64,000 nt of DNA, taken from positions 1,240,001 through 1,304,000 of the forward strand of contig NZ_AP024749.1 in assembly GCF_019702945.1 (NCBI RefSeq). The letters run 5' to 3'. The position numbers and the translations under genes were made by a program. This DNA is from Flavobacterium okayamense (GTDB lineage: Bacteria > Bacteroidota > Bacteroidia > Flavobacteriales > Flavobacteriaceae). Shown piece after piece: positions 8,581 to 17,577 of the stretch. The stretch's first letter is position 1. The number at the start of each line of letters is the position of its first letter. The notes under the pieces were generated by a model. That model was not told the origin of the DNA, made no database searches, and worked only from the letters and a program-made list of their open reading frames with translations.

Positions 8581-9635
8581 TGAACAAAAAATATTACGCA
8601 ATTATAATGGCTGGCGGAGTTGGTTCTCGCTTTTGGCCTGTAAGTACAACCGACTTTCCTAAGCAATTTCACGATATGTTGGGAACAGGCGATACTTTAA
8701 TACAGAAAACATTTACAAGGCTTTCTCAAATTATACCAAAAGAGAATATTTTGATTTTAACCAATGAAGTTTACAATGATATTGTTCTAAAGCAATTACC
8801 TATGGTAAAACAAGAGCAAATCATTTTAGAGCCAGCAATGCGAAATACCGCACCTTGTATTTTATATGCTTCATTAAAAATAAAAAAACAAAACCCAGAT
8901 GCGGTTATGGTTGTTGCACCTTCTGATCATTGGATTGAAGATGAAGTACAATTTTGTGCCAATTTGCAACATGCCTTTGATTTTTGTGAACGAGAAGATA
9001 ATTTAATGACATTAGGTATTTTACCAACATTTCCAAACACTGGTTACGGATATATTGAATTCGACAAATTAGATTCGAGGCCCGTAAAAAAAGTCAAACA
9101 GTTTAGGGAAAAGCCTGATTATGCTACAGCTCGAAAATTTATTCAAAGTCGAAACTTTTTATGGAATGCTGGAATTTTTGTTTGGAGTGTAAAATCGGTT
9201 TTGAATGCTTTTCAAGAATTTCAACCTGTTATGTTTGATCATTTTATGAAGGGTTATGACGATTATAATACGTCAAAAGAATCTGATTTTATAAAAGAAA
9301 ATTACCCATTAGCAGAAAATATTTCGGTTGACTATGCTATTTTAGAAAAAGCGCAAAATGTTTTTGTCTTGCCAGCCACTTTCGATTGGAATGATTTGGG
9401 AACTTGGGGGTCATTACATGAAAAACTTGATAAAGATGAAAACAATAATGCTGTTGTAAATGCAAGAGTACTTTTGGAAAATGCCTCAAACAACATTATT
9501 CGTGCAGAAGGTAAAAAATTAGTTGTAATAGATGGATTGGATGATTATATCATTGTAGATAAAGACGATACATTGTTGATATATCCAAAAAGTAAAGAAC
9601 AAGAAATCAAGACAATTGTTTCTAAATTGAAATAA
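8580..9635 (+). CDS. manC: Mannose-1-phosphate guanylyltransferase
   Basis: A 351-residue nucleotidyltransferase that makes GDP-mannose from mannose-1-phosphate and GTP for surface polysaccharides and glycoproteins. The N-terminal signature MAGGVGSRFWP with PKQF, the central VVAPSDHWI, and FREKPDYATARKF followed by LWNAGIFVW are diagnostic of the ManC/GMP class. The short form lacks the phosphomannose-isomerase domain. I take the ATG at 8580, overlapping the upstream TGA, instead of the TTG one codon earlier. Two glycosyltransferases and a flippase lie about 3-5 kb downstream. Confidence 0.9.
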   Translation: MNKKYYAIIMAGGVGSRFWPVSTTDFPKQFHDMLGTGDTLIQKTFTRLSQIIPKENILILTNEVYNDIVLKQLPMVKQEQIILEPAMRNTAPCILYASLKIKKQNPDAVMVVAPSDHWIEDEVQFCANLQHAFDFCEREDNLMTLGILPTFPNTGYGYIEFDKLDSRPVKKVKQFREKPDYATARKFIQSRNFLWNAGIFVWSVKSVLNAFQEFQPVMFDHFMKGYDDYNTSKESDFIKENYPLAENISVDYAILEKAQNVFVLPATFDWNDLGTWGSLHEKLDKDENNNAVVNARVLLENASNNIIRAEGKKLVVIDGLDDYIIVDKDDTLLIYPKSKEQEIKTIVSKLK

Positions 9636-9636
9636 T

Positions 9637-11019
9637 ATGGAAAATGAAAACAAAAGTGCTTTTTCGGAAGCAGTTGCTAATTTTAAAATTTTTCTAAAGG
9701 AAACTTTTGATATATATCATGATACAGACCGACATGCCACTATAGAAGATATTAAAGCAGGTGTTGATATGCGTGGGCAAAATGCGTGGGTATTAGTGTT
9801 TTCTATTTTAATTGCTTCCACAGGTCTTAACACAAGTTCAACGGCAGTTGTTATTGGAGCCATGTTAATATCACCTTTAATGGGGCCTATTTTAGGGATG
9901 GGATTGTCATTAGGAATTTATGATACTGATTTACTTCGTAAATCCATCAAAAACTTTGGAGTGATGGTCGTGTTGAGTTTGGCGACATCTTTCATATTCT
10001 TTAGTGTTCCCTTATTTCAAAATGAAACTCCAGAGATTATTGCTCGAACTTCTCCAAGTGTTTTAGATATTATAATAGCGCTTTCGGGTGGATTAGCTTT
10101 AATAGTTGCTTTAAGTAGAAGGAATCGTTCTACTAATACGATTGCAGGGGTTGCAATTGCCACAGCTTTAATGCCTCCATTGTGTACCGCAGGTTATGGA
10201 TTAGCAACGGGGAAATGGACATTTTTTGGTGGCGCCATGTTTTTGTTTACAATTAATACAATTTTTATTGCAACAGCTACATATATTGTGGTTAAATTCT
10301 TGCGTTTTCCATTAAAAGAATATGCAGATGCAAATAGAAAGAAAAGGATTTCACAAATTTTAAGTTTTATCGCTTTAGCAATTTTTATTCCTAGTGTTTA
10401 TTTCTTTTATAAGTTATATAAAAAATCTGATTTCGAACAAAAGGTTACTTCAGTTCTTCTCGACTTAAAAGAAGATAAGGGAATTGGAGTATTTGATGTA
10501 AATCCAGATTTTGAGGAAAAAACGATTTCTTTTGCTGTAATTGGTACAAATTTAGATGCAAAGGAAATAAAAACTATTCAAGATAAAATTGCAAAATTGG
10601 GTTATGAAAACGTGAAAGTACAAGTTTTACAAGATTTACAGAGCAAACAAACACTTTCAAGATTATCTGAAATTGAAAATTCTTACTTAACAACGCAACA
10701 ATTGTTAATGAAAAAAGAAGAGCAAATTTTAGAGAAAGACAAAGAAATATTCAGTTTGAAAAATCAAATTAATCACGGTACTAATGTTTCTTTTGTAGAC
10801 GTTTCAGATGAAATAAAAAGTCTTAATGACAAAGTAGAAGAAGTTTCTTTCTATAATGTATTAAGGACTAATTTTAAAACCATAGATACGATTCCACATT
10901 TTGTAATTCAATTTAAAAAAGAAGTTGATAATGCTGAAGTAAAATCTCAGATTGAAAAATATAAGAAGTGGCTTCAAGCCAAACTTAAAAATGAAAAAGT
11001 AATTGTTGAATCTAAATAA
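9637..11019 (+). CDS. DUF389 / TIGR00341-type integral membrane protein
   Basis: A 460-residue protein with a DUF389 membrane core (about 50-255). Conserved segments include NTSSTAVVIGAMLISPLMGPILG, LSRRNRSTNTIAGVAIATALMPPLCTAGYGLA and a late helix pair near 200-260. A C-terminal soluble part (about 270-460) contains charged heptads, probably a coiled coil near 340-375. The function of the family is unknown. It starts 1 bp after manC, so it shares that transcript. Confidence 0.8.
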   Translation: MENENKSAFSEAVANFKIFLKETFDIYHDTDRHATIEDIKAGVDMRGQNAWVLVFSILIASTGLNTSSTAVVIGAMLISPLMGPILGMGLSLGIYDTDLLRKSIKNFGVMVVLSLATSFIFFSVPLFQNETPEIIARTSPSVLDIIIALSGGLALIVALSRRNRSTNTIAGVAIATALMPPLCTAGYGLATGKWTFFGGAMFLFTINTIFIATATYIVVKFLRFPLKEYADANRKKRISQILSFIALAIFIPSVYFFYKLYKKSDFEQKVTSVLLDLKEDKGIGVFDVNPDFEEKTISFAVIGTNLDAKEIKTIQDKIAKLGYENVKVQVLQDLQSKQTLSRLSEIENSYLTTQQLLMKKEEQILEKDKEIFSLKNQINHGTNVSFVDVSDEIKSLNDKVEEVSFYNVLRTNFKTIDTIPHFVIQFKKEVDNAEVKSQIEKYKKWLQAKLKNEKVIVESK

Positions 11020-11020
11020 A

Positions 11021-11046
11021 AAAAGCACCTAAAGAGGTGCTTTTTT
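11021..11046. terminator. Bidirectional terminator between DUF389 gene and mlaF-like gene
   Basis: AAAAGCACCT-AAAG-AGGTGCTTTTTT: a 10-bp stem with A and T runs on the two sides, serving both convergent genes. Confidence 0.85.
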
Positions 11047-11047
11047 A

Positions 11048-11815
11048 TTATTTATCGTCATCTAAGTACATTTTTCTAACTCGTTTGAATAATTCTGATG
11101 AGTAAACAAAATCGGTTACAGCTTCATTATTGGTTTTGAAAATTTCTTTGTTAGAACCTTCCCATTCCAGTAAACCATTTTTAAGGAATACAATCTTCTC
11201 GCCAATTTCCATCACCGAGTTCATATCGTGGGTATTAATTACGGTTGTAATGTTGTATTCTTTTGTGATTTCTTGAATTAAATTATCTATTACAATAGCT
11301 GTTTTAGGATCTAATCCAGAGTTGGGTTCGTCACAAAATAAATATTTTGGATTGTTTACAATGGCTCTTGCAATGGCAACACGCTTTTGCATTCCACCTG
11401 AAATTTCAGAAGGTTTTTTATGGTGGGCTTCCACAAGATTAACGCGTTCAATTACAAAGTCAACTCGTTCTTTTATTTCTTTCGGCGTTTTTTTAGAAAA
11501 CATTTTCAAAGGGAAGCCAATATTCTCTTCAACCGTCATGCTGTCAAACAAAGCACTTCCTTGAAAAACCATTCCAATTTCGGTACGTAAGTCTTGTTTT
11601 TCATCTTTCAACATCTTGGAATAAATTCTTCCATCAAAAGAAATAGTACCGCTTTCTGGAGTATGAATACCTAATAAAGATTTTAAAAAAACAGTTTTAC
11701 CAGAACCACTTTGACCGATAACTAAACTTGTTTCTCCAGCTTCAAACCTTGTGCTTATACCTTTTAATACTTTTTGTGTTCCAAAAGATTTTTCGATGTC
11801 TTTAACTTCAATCAT
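11048..11815 (-). CDS. ABC transporter ATP-binding protein, MlaF type
   Basis: A 255-residue ATPase with Walker A GQSGSGKT, Q-loop MVFQGSALFDSMT, signature SGGMQKR, Walker B YLFCDEP and the switch His in NTHD. The SALFDSMTVEENI segment and overall length are those of MlaF/Ttg2A proteins, which power lipid (phospholipid) transport between the envelope membranes. I start at the ATG that overlaps the permease stop (TAATG); 20 extra upstream codons are probably not translated. No MlaD-like MCE gene is adjacent. Confidence 0.88.
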   Translation of the reverse strand: MIEVKDIEKSFGTQKVLKGISTRFEAGETSLVIGQSGSGKTVFLKSLLGIHTPESGTISFDGRIYSKMLKDEKQDLRTEIGMVFQGSALFDSMTVEENIGFPLKMFSKKTPKEIKERVDFVIERVNLVEAHHKKPSEISGGMQKRVAIARAIVNNPKYLFCDEPNSGLDPKTAIVIDNLIQEITKEYNITTVINTHDMNSVMEIGEKIVFLKNGLLEWEGSNKEIFKTNNEAVTDFVYSSELFKRVRKMYLDDDK

Positions 11816-12561
11816 TAGCTTAATAACATTTGGGTTAACACATAATTCATTAAAATAATCACTACTGATGTCCAAACAAAAGAAACAGTACTCGCTTTAC
11901 CTACTTCAAGTGCACCACCTTTCATGTAAAAGCCATGAAATGAAGGAATTGTTGCTAGAATTAAAGCAAATACGATTGTTTTAATAAAGGCATAAGCAAT
12001 ATGAAACGGAATAAAATCTTCTTGTATTCCTGTAATGAATTCATTACTAGAGGCAAATCCTCCGTAAACAGCAGCTAAATAACCGCCAACAACACCTAGA
12101 AACATACTCAATCCAATTACGAATGGAAAAAGTAACAAGGCAATAATTTTAGGAAATACCAAATAGTTTAATGCATTTACACCCATTACTTCTAAGGCAT
12201 CAATTTGTTCAGTTACACGCATAGTTCCAATACTCGACGTAATAAAAGAACCCATTTTTCCTGCCATAATGATGGAAATGAATGTTGGGGCGAACTCTAA
12301 AATTACCGATTGTCGCGTTGCAAAACCAATTAAGTATTTTGGAATTAACGGATTGGTTAAATTTAATGCTGTTTGAATGGCTACAACACCACCTACGAAA
12401 AAGGAAATAAAAGATACAATTCCCAATGAATCGATTATTAAATCATCTATTTCTTTAAAAATTAGTTGTCGCATCACACTCCATTTTACAGGTCGGTTAA
12501 AAACCTCTTTGAGCATGATAAAATATTTTCCGGTTTGCGATAAAATTCTCGTTACAAACAT
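11815..12561 (-). CDS. ABC transporter permease, MlaE type
   Basis: A 248-residue MlaE/YrbE permease with an N-terminal amphipathic part, then about five membrane helices. The family segment is clear: FAPTFISIIMAGKMGSFITSSIGTMRVTEQIDALEVMGVN. It overlaps the ATPase gene by 1 bp, so the two form one translational unit on the reverse strand. Confidence 0.88.
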   Translation of the reverse strand: MFVTRILSQTGKYFIMLKEVFNRPVKWSVMRQLIFKEIDDLIIDSLGIVSFISFFVGGVVAIQTALNLTNPLIPKYLIGFATRQSVILEFAPTFISIIMAGKMGSFITSSIGTMRVTEQIDALEVMGVNALNYLVFPKIIALLLFPFVIGLSMFLGVVGGYLAAVYGGFASSNEFITGIQEDFIPFHIAYAFIKTIVFALILATIPSFHGFYMKGGALEVGKASTVSFVWTSVVIILMNYVLTQMLLS

Positions 12562-12595
12562 TTCTTGTGTAAATATTGGCTAAAATACTAAATTA

Positions 12596-12627
12596 ATGTG
12601 TCAATTTGAAAATGTGTCAATTTGAAA
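12596..12627. repeat. Exact 16-bp tandem repeat (two copies)
   Basis: ATGTGTCAATTTGAAA is repeated exactly twice, and the third copy starts with ATG. It lies in the spacer upstream of the mlaE-like gene. No terminator or clear promoter is seen in this 97-bp gap. Confidence 0.75.
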
Positions 12628-12658
12628 ATGGAAAAGTTTCTAAATGAGAACTAAAAAA

Positions 12659-13513
12659 TTAAAATCTGAAGATTTTTTCTTTCATTTTTTTCCAGCGATA
12701 ATTTCTAATAAACTTGGCTTGTACTTCGTTTACTAAAAGTGTTTTTTTATTGGATTTTGCTTTCCAATAACCCTTAATGTAATCAATAAATAAAAGTGGT
12801 TTTCCTTTGCGTAAAGCTAATTTTAAAGAAGCTATTGCAGTAATCCAAAATCCGTAACCTAAAGTATAAAAGGCTTCTCCCTGCTTATAACGGGAAGCTT
12901 TATTGTAATTGGCACCAGTTGGTTTTAAATGTTTTACATGAAGGTTTTCATCAGTTTTAATTTTCCAATTGTAAAATTTACACAATAATTCATCAACAGT
13001 ATCCCAACCCATAGCGGTTCGTAAACCGCCAATTTGTTCAAAACATTCTTTTCGATAAGCTTTCAATGCGCCACGAATATGATCTTTATCGGTTAAGTTT
13101 TCTAAAACCCAATTTCCGTTTTTCTCGATGTAGCAAAATCCGCCAGCCATTCCAATTTTTTCATCTGTTTGAAAATGTTTGATAATTGTTTCGAAGTAGT
13201 TTTTTGGAAATATTAAATCGGCATCAGCTTTTACTATAAAATCATAGTTTTCATCTAGAGCTTCTAACCCTTTGTTAAAGGCTAAAATAACTTTACTTCC
13301 TGGTAAATGCTTAGCTACAGATGAATTATTGACTAATGAAATAAAGTTGTGTTTTTCAATGAATGATTTTACAATTACTTCAGTTTCATCGGTAGAATTA
13401 TCATTCACCACCACAATTTTTGCAGGTAAAACAGTTTGGTTAACCAAAGATTCTAATGTTAAACTTATAAATTGAGCTTCGTTGTGTGCTGGTATTACGA
13501 TGTAATATCTCAT
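12659..13513 (-). CDS. Family 2 glycosyltransferase
   Basis: A 284-residue GT-A fold enzyme: VIPAHNEAQFI at the start, VVNDNSTDET, and the metal-binding DxD-like VKADADLIFP near residue 100. A later GWDTVDELL may supply the acceptor-side acid. The start is placed at MRYYIVIPA, because the upstream codons overlap a -7-like box (CAAAAATA at 13534-13541, reverse orientation). The donor sugar and acceptor cannot be deduced. It is divergent from the next glycosyltransferase. Confidence 0.82.
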   Translation of the reverse strand: MRYYIVIPAHNEAQFISLTLESLVNQTVLPAKIVVVNDNSTDETEVIVKSFIEKHNFISLVNNSSVAKHLPGSKVILAFNKGLEALDENYDFIVKADADLIFPKNYFETIIKHFQTDEKIGMAGGFCYIEKNGNWVLENLTDKDHIRGALKAYRKECFEQIGGLRTAMGWDTVDELLCKFYNWKIKTDENLHVKHLKPTGANYNKASRYKQGEAFYTLGYGFWITAIASLKLALRKGKPLLFIDYIKGYWKAKSNKKTLLVNEVQAKFIRNYRWKKMKEKIFRF

Positions 13514-13533
13514 AGACGTTGATAATTCGCTAA

Positions 13534-13580
13534 CAAAAATAAGCAAAACCCGAGTTAGATGATAAATATCCTTATTTTTG
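13534..13580. promoter_or_regulatory. Divergent -7 boxes between two glycosyltransferase genes
   Basis: TATTTTTG occurs on the reverse strand at 13534-13541 and on the forward strand at 13573-13580, pointing away from each other towards the two genes. Neither has a perfect TTG at the expected distance. The forward box favours the GTG at 13600 as the start of the next gene. Confidence 0.45.
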
Positions 13581-13599
13581 TTTGATAATTTTATTTTTC

Positions 13600-14472
13600 G
13601 TGCAACAAAAAGTAGTCGTAATTATTGTTACTTACAACGGAAGTAAATGGTTGAATAAATGTTTACAATCGTTGCAACAATCGGTTTTGCCAGTTTCGGT
13701 AATTGCGATTGATAATGCTTCTACGGATAATTCGGTTGCAATTTTAAAGCAGTTTTCGTTTGTTGAGGTTATACAGTCGGAAACCAATTTAGGTTTTGGG
13801 AAAGCGAATAATATTGTAATTTATAAGGCTTTAGAGCAAAATTTTGATTATTATTTTTTATTGAATCAAGATACTTGGATTGAACCTGATACCATTCAAA
13901 AATTAGTAGAAACTGCTGAACAAAATCATAAATTTGGAATTGTTAGTCCGATGCATTTTTCTGCTCATGAAACAAGTTTAGATACTAATTTTGAGATGTA
14001 TTGGAAAAGGAAAACAAATTCAATTACTCATCAAGTTGATGAGGTTCCTTTCGTAAATGCAGCGGCTTGGTTATTATCTAAAGAGGTAATTAAAAAAGTT
14101 GGCTATTTTGAGCCTATGTTCAATCATTATGGTGAAGATAGAAATTATGCCGATAGAGTTCATTATCATGGTTATTCTATTGTAATTGTAAAGGAATCAA
14201 AAATTTATCACGACAGAACAATTACCAGAAATTTTCAAAAGGATGTTAAGCAATCGAAATACAAAATGCTTGCAGAAGTTTTAAATGTGAATCATAATTA
14301 TATTGTTGGTTTATTAAAAGCTTTTCGAAATGTAATTGGTTTACCTAAATATTTTTCGAAGTTTTATTCAGCTTCAAAAGTTTTTTCCATGTTTTGGCAA
14401 TTGTTAGGTTATTATATACTTTTAAAGCTTCATTTTATGACCATTTTAAAAGCAAGGCGAAGCTATAAATAA
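13600..14472 (+). CDS. Family 2 glycosyltransferase (rhamnosyltransferase-like)
   Basis: About 290 residues. VVVIIVTYNGSKWL, IAIDNASTDNS, FGKANNI and LLNQDTWIEPD (the DxD-type acid in QDT) mark the GT-A domain of the WbbL-like group that transfers rhamnose or similar sugars to cell-surface glycans. I prefer the GTG at 13600 over a TTG at 13582, which lies only 2 bp past the probable -7 box. The stop codon overlaps the ATG of the flippase gene. Confidence 0.82.
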   Translation: MQQKVVVIIVTYNGSKWLNKCLQSLQQSVLPVSVIAIDNASTDNSVAILKQFSFVEVIQSETNLGFGKANNIVIYKALEQNFDYYFLLNQDTWIEPDTIQKLVETAEQNHKFGIVSPMHFSAHETSLDTNFEMYWKRKTNSITHQVDEVPFVNAAAWLLSKEVIKKVGYFEPMFNHYGEDRNYADRVHYHGYSIVIVKESKIYHDRTITRNFQKDVKQSKYKMLAEVLNVNHNYIVGLLKAFRNVIGLPKYFSKFYSASKVFSMFWQLLGYYILLKLHFMTILKARRSYK

Positions 14473-15935
14473 TGCAAGACACACAATCACATAAACAAGC
14501 TTTTTGGTTTACCCTAATTAATTATTTAGGGATAGTAATTGGTGTTTTGTCAACAGTTTTTATTTATCCAAATGATAAAGATTTTTTAGGAAAAGTTGGT
14601 TTTGTAGATAGTATTGCCCAAATGTTATTTCCAATTCTTGTTTTTGGAGGAGCACAAGCGCTGATTCATTTTTATCCAAACCTTTCAGAAGAGAATAAAA
14701 GAAAACTTTTCAAATATGGAATTGTCACAATTTTAAGTGTTGCAATTGGAGTTTTAATCTTGTTGTTTATTGGTCAGTTTACTTCTAATTGGGACAAATA
14801 CAATTATTTGTTTTTTGCTTTTCCTTTAGCTTTAATGTTAGCTTTTATTGAATTGTTTAAACGACAATCCGCTAACATTCAAAAAATTTCGGTGCCTACT
14901 TTTTACGAAAAGATAATTCCAAAAATAGCTTTGCCTATAGTTTTTATTTTAGTCTTAGCTCATGTTTTTTCGGAAAAGATTGGTATTGTTGTTTTTATCG
15001 TTTTTTACTTTTTACTACTGATTTTAATTGCACAATATTTATTCCGATATTTTTCCATTAATGGAAATTGGTCTTTTCAAGATTTATTTTCGCAAATTTC
15101 AAAAAAAGAATATTACAACTATTGTTTTTATTCTTTCTTGGGAAGTTTTGGTTCTTTTTTAGCGTTTAGAATCGACGGGTTTATGATTCCATTATTTTTG
15201 GAGTTTGATGATAATGGAGCGTATCGAATTGCTGTGAATTTAGCTTCGGCTTTGGCAATTCCAGCAACGGGATTGTTTACTATTTATGCGCCTCAAGTTT
15301 CTTTTTGGATAAAAAATCAAGAATTTGAAGTTTTAAAAATGAAATATATTGAAACTTCAAAGTTATTATTTTTTGTTGGAGCTTTAGTTTTTGGATGTAT
15401 CATTGTAGGAATAGAACCTTTTTTCAGTTTGTTACCAACAGCTGATAAATTAGTCGCTTCTGTTCCAGTTATTTATATTTTAGGAGCCAATGTTTTATTT
15501 AATATGGCAACCGGTTTTAATTCTGAAATTATTTCCTATTCGCAATATTACCGATTTAATATAGTCGCTGTTTTACTCCTTGTGGTTTTAAATATTTTCT
15601 TGAATTATTATTTTTTAACTCAAACTGATTTTGGAATATCAGGTGTAGCCATTGCATCATTAGTTTCAATGGTTCTTTTTAATCTATCTAAATTGGTTTT
15701 TATTTATCAAAAGTTTAAAATCATACCTTTTGATAAGAGTTATTTAAAATTAATAGTGGTTATGTTTTTGATTACTTGTTTAAGTTATTTTTTGCCCAAA
15801 AGTCAAAATTCAGTATTTGACTTATTATCAAAATTAGTTGTGTTAACAGTGCTTTCGATGTTTTTTGTGTATAAATTAAAACTCTTGTCTGTGTTCAATT
15901 TTTGGGTAGATAAACTTTTGAAGAAAATCAATTAA
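14472..15935 (+). CDS. Oligosaccharide flippase / polysaccharide biosynthesis protein (Wzx-like)
   Basis: A 487-residue protein with about 12-14 membrane segments spread over the full length and few charges between them. This is the pattern of the MATE/MurJ-like Wzx superfamily that flips lipid-linked sugars across the inner membrane. Its start overlaps the glycosyltransferase stop by 1 bp, supporting a shared polysaccharide role. Its stop shares TTAA with the convergent FabH-like gene (4-bp overlap). Confidence 0.8.
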   Translation: MQDTQSHKQAFWFTLINYLGIVIGVLSTVFIYPNDKDFLGKVGFVDSIAQMLFPILVFGGAQALIHFYPNLSEENKRKLFKYGIVTILSVAIGVLILLFIGQFTSNWDKYNYLFFAFPLALMLAFIELFKRQSANIQKISVPTFYEKIIPKIALPIVFILVLAHVFSEKIGIVVFIVFYFLLLILIAQYLFRYFSINGNWSFQDLFSQISKKEYYNYCFYSFLGSFGSFLAFRIDGFMIPLFLEFDDNGAYRIAVNLASALAIPATGLFTIYAPQVSFWIKNQEFEVLKMKYIETSKLLFFVGALVFGCIIVGIEPFFSLLPTADKLVASVPVIYILGANVLFNMATGFNSEIISYSQYYRFNIVAVLLLVVLNIFLNYYFLTQTDFGISGVAIASLVSMVLFNLSKLVFIYQKFKIIPFDKSYLKLIVVMFLITCLSYFLPKSQNSVFDLLSKLVVLTVLSMFFVYKLKLLSVFNFWVDKLLKKIN

Positions 15936-16990
15936 ACTACATAAACAAAGGCATTAATGTTCATTCCAGCTCCAACAGAAGCAAATATTAGAACATCGCC
16001 TTTTGAAATAGATTGGTTTTCAATTTCACCTTTTAAAATTAGATCATATAGAGTAGGAACTGTTGCCACACTTGAGTTTCCAAGTTTATGAATACTCATT
16101 GGCATAATGTCTTTTGGTACTTCTTTATTGTAAATTTTATAAAGACGATTAATTATAGCTTCATCCATTTTTTCATTGGCTTGATGAATCAATATTTTTT
16201 TAACATCATCTATACTATAACCACTTTTGTCGAGGCAAGAAGCAATAGCATTTGGAACATTATTTAAGGCAAACTCATAGATTTTTCGACCATACATTTT
16301 TATGTAACGAATGTTTTCATCTTCTTCTTTGTTAAAAGAGTTTCCAAAAAACAAGTATTTAGCTTCTTCATAAGAATATGTTGCCGATTCGGTTGCAATA
16401 ATTCCTCCGTTCTCGTCTTTTACTTCAACGATTGCTGCTCCAGCACCATCGGAATAAATCATGCTATCTCTGTCGTGTTTATCTACAACTCTTGATAAGG
16501 TTTCAGAGCCAATAACTAAACATCGCTTTGCCATTCCAGCTTTAATAAAAGCTTTTGCTTGAATAACTCCTTCAATCCAACCCGGACAACCAAAAAGAAC
16601 ATCATAAGCAACACATTTAGGATTTTTTATTTGAAGTAAATATTTTACGCGAGTAGCTAAACTTGGAACAGTATCCGATTGAATAGTATTTGATTTAATG
16701 TCACCGTAATTATGAGCGAAAATAATATAATCTAAAGTTTCAGGGTCTAAATTAGCGTCTTCAATTGCTTTTTTGGCTGCTATAAAACCTAAGTCAGAAT
16801 TGACTAAATTATCAGAAGCATATCTTCTTTCTTGAATTCCAGTAATCTCAACAAATTTTTCTGCAATAATTTCGTTTGAAGACTTAAAGTTTGAACCGTC
16901 TTCATTTAAAAATTTATGATTTAAAAAATCTAAATTGGTAACTATTTCTGTTGGAACATAACTTCCTGTTCCAGTTATTTTTATATTCAT
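15932..16990 (-). CDS. 3-oxoacyl-ACP synthase III family protein (FabH-like)
   Basis: A 352-residue thiolase-fold condensing enzyme with catalytic Cys in DVLFGCPGWIEG, His in LIHQANEKM and Asn in LGNSSVATVPT. FabH-type enzymes start fatty acid synthesis by condensing acyl-CoA with malonyl-ACP; divergent members make other ketides or alkyl lipids. It stands apart from other fab genes here, so it may be a specialised paralogue. The ATG at 16990 is preferred over the GTG two codons upstream. Confidence 0.85.
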   Translation of the reverse strand: MNIKITGTGSYVPTEIVTNLDFLNHKFLNEDGSNFKSSNEIIAEKFVEITGIQERRYASDNLVNSDLGFIAAKKAIEDANLDPETLDYIIFAHNYGDIKSNTIQSDTVPSLATRVKYLLQIKNPKCVAYDVLFGCPGWIEGVIQAKAFIKAGMAKRCLVIGSETLSRVVDKHDRDSMIYSDGAGAAIVEVKDENGGIIATESATYSYEEAKYLFFGNSFNKEEDENIRYIKMYGRKIYEFALNNVPNAIASCLDKSGYSIDDVKKILIHQANEKMDEAIINRLYKIYNKEVPKDIMPMSIHKLGNSSVATVPTLYDLILKGEIENQSISKGDVLIFASVGAGMNINAFVYVV

Positions 16991-17058
16991 TTTCACTAGG
17001 TTTCACTACGAAGTTAGCAAATTAAGATGATAGGAAATGTTTGAAAATGAATTATTTT

Positions 17059-17127
17059 AATAAAAATGCTAATTATTCAGTCAAAAGGTTAAATATTATT
17101 AAATATGTGTTTTTAAGCATTTTTATT
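17059..17127. repeat. 12-bp inverted repeat flanking 45 bp, downstream of the haemoglobin gene
   Basis: AATAAAAATGCT at 17059-17070 is the exact inverse of AGCATTTTTATT at 17116-17127. The right arm covers the haemoglobin stop codon. On the reverse strand the structure is followed by a T-rich tract, so it could be a loose terminator; the loop is long for that. Confidence 0.4.
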
Positions 17128-17497
17128 GCGAAAACTTAATTTGCATTATTGTAGCCATACTTTGTGTCATTGTTTTCATTTGTTCAGCATTTTCGCCTTT
17201 AAAATTTTCGTCAATAGTTGTATGTAGATGTTGCAACCAAGTTTGGTAATGTTCTTGATTAAATGGAGATTTTTGATGAACATCTAAATGTTTTTGAAAC
17301 ATATTGTTTTTGTAACCACCCTTTAAAAATAAAGCCTGTTCCCAAAAAGTTGCTAAAGTTTCAAAATGTTCTTCCAAATGATTTGAAACATCAGTTGTTT
17401 TTGTAAAGAAATGATTTATTGAATTATCAGTTAAAAGTTTGTCGTAAAACTTTCGCATGATTAAGATGATATTTTCTCTAGTTTGAATGTCTTCCAT
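17123..17497 (-). CDS. Group III truncated haemoglobin
   Basis: A 124-residue single-domain globin. Features fit the 2-on-2 group III family: MRKFYDKLLTD at the B helix, ETLATFWEQALFLKGGYK at the E region with the conserved Trp, and KHLDVHQKSPFN, which supplies the proximal His. Such proteins bind O2 or NO, and roles in nitrosative or microaerobic stress are proposed. It lies downstream of gcvP but is separated from it by a terminator. Confidence 0.85.
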   Translation of the reverse strand: MEDIQTRENIILIMRKFYDKLLTDNSINHFFTKTTDVSNHLEEHFETLATFWEQALFLKGGYKNNMFQKHLDVHQKSPFNQEHYQTWLQHLHTTIDENFKGENAEQMKTMTQSMATIMQIKFSQ

Positions 17498-17510
17498 GTT
17501 TTTAAATTAA

Positions 17511-17538
17511 AAAGGCTTCAAAATTAATTGAAGCCTTT
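17511..17538 (-). terminator. Terminator after gcvP
   Basis: AAAGGCTTCA and TGAAGCCTTT form a 10-bp stem around an 8-base loop. On the reverse strand it is followed by a T-rich tract, ending gcvP before the haemoglobin gene. Confidence 0.7.
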
Positions 17539-17577
17539 ACATTATTGCTAATCACTAAGGACTAATTACTTGTAAAA

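Noticed and set aside
12596..12627. Attachment site of a mobile element
   Set aside because: The repeats are directly adjacent, with no integrase or second distant copy.
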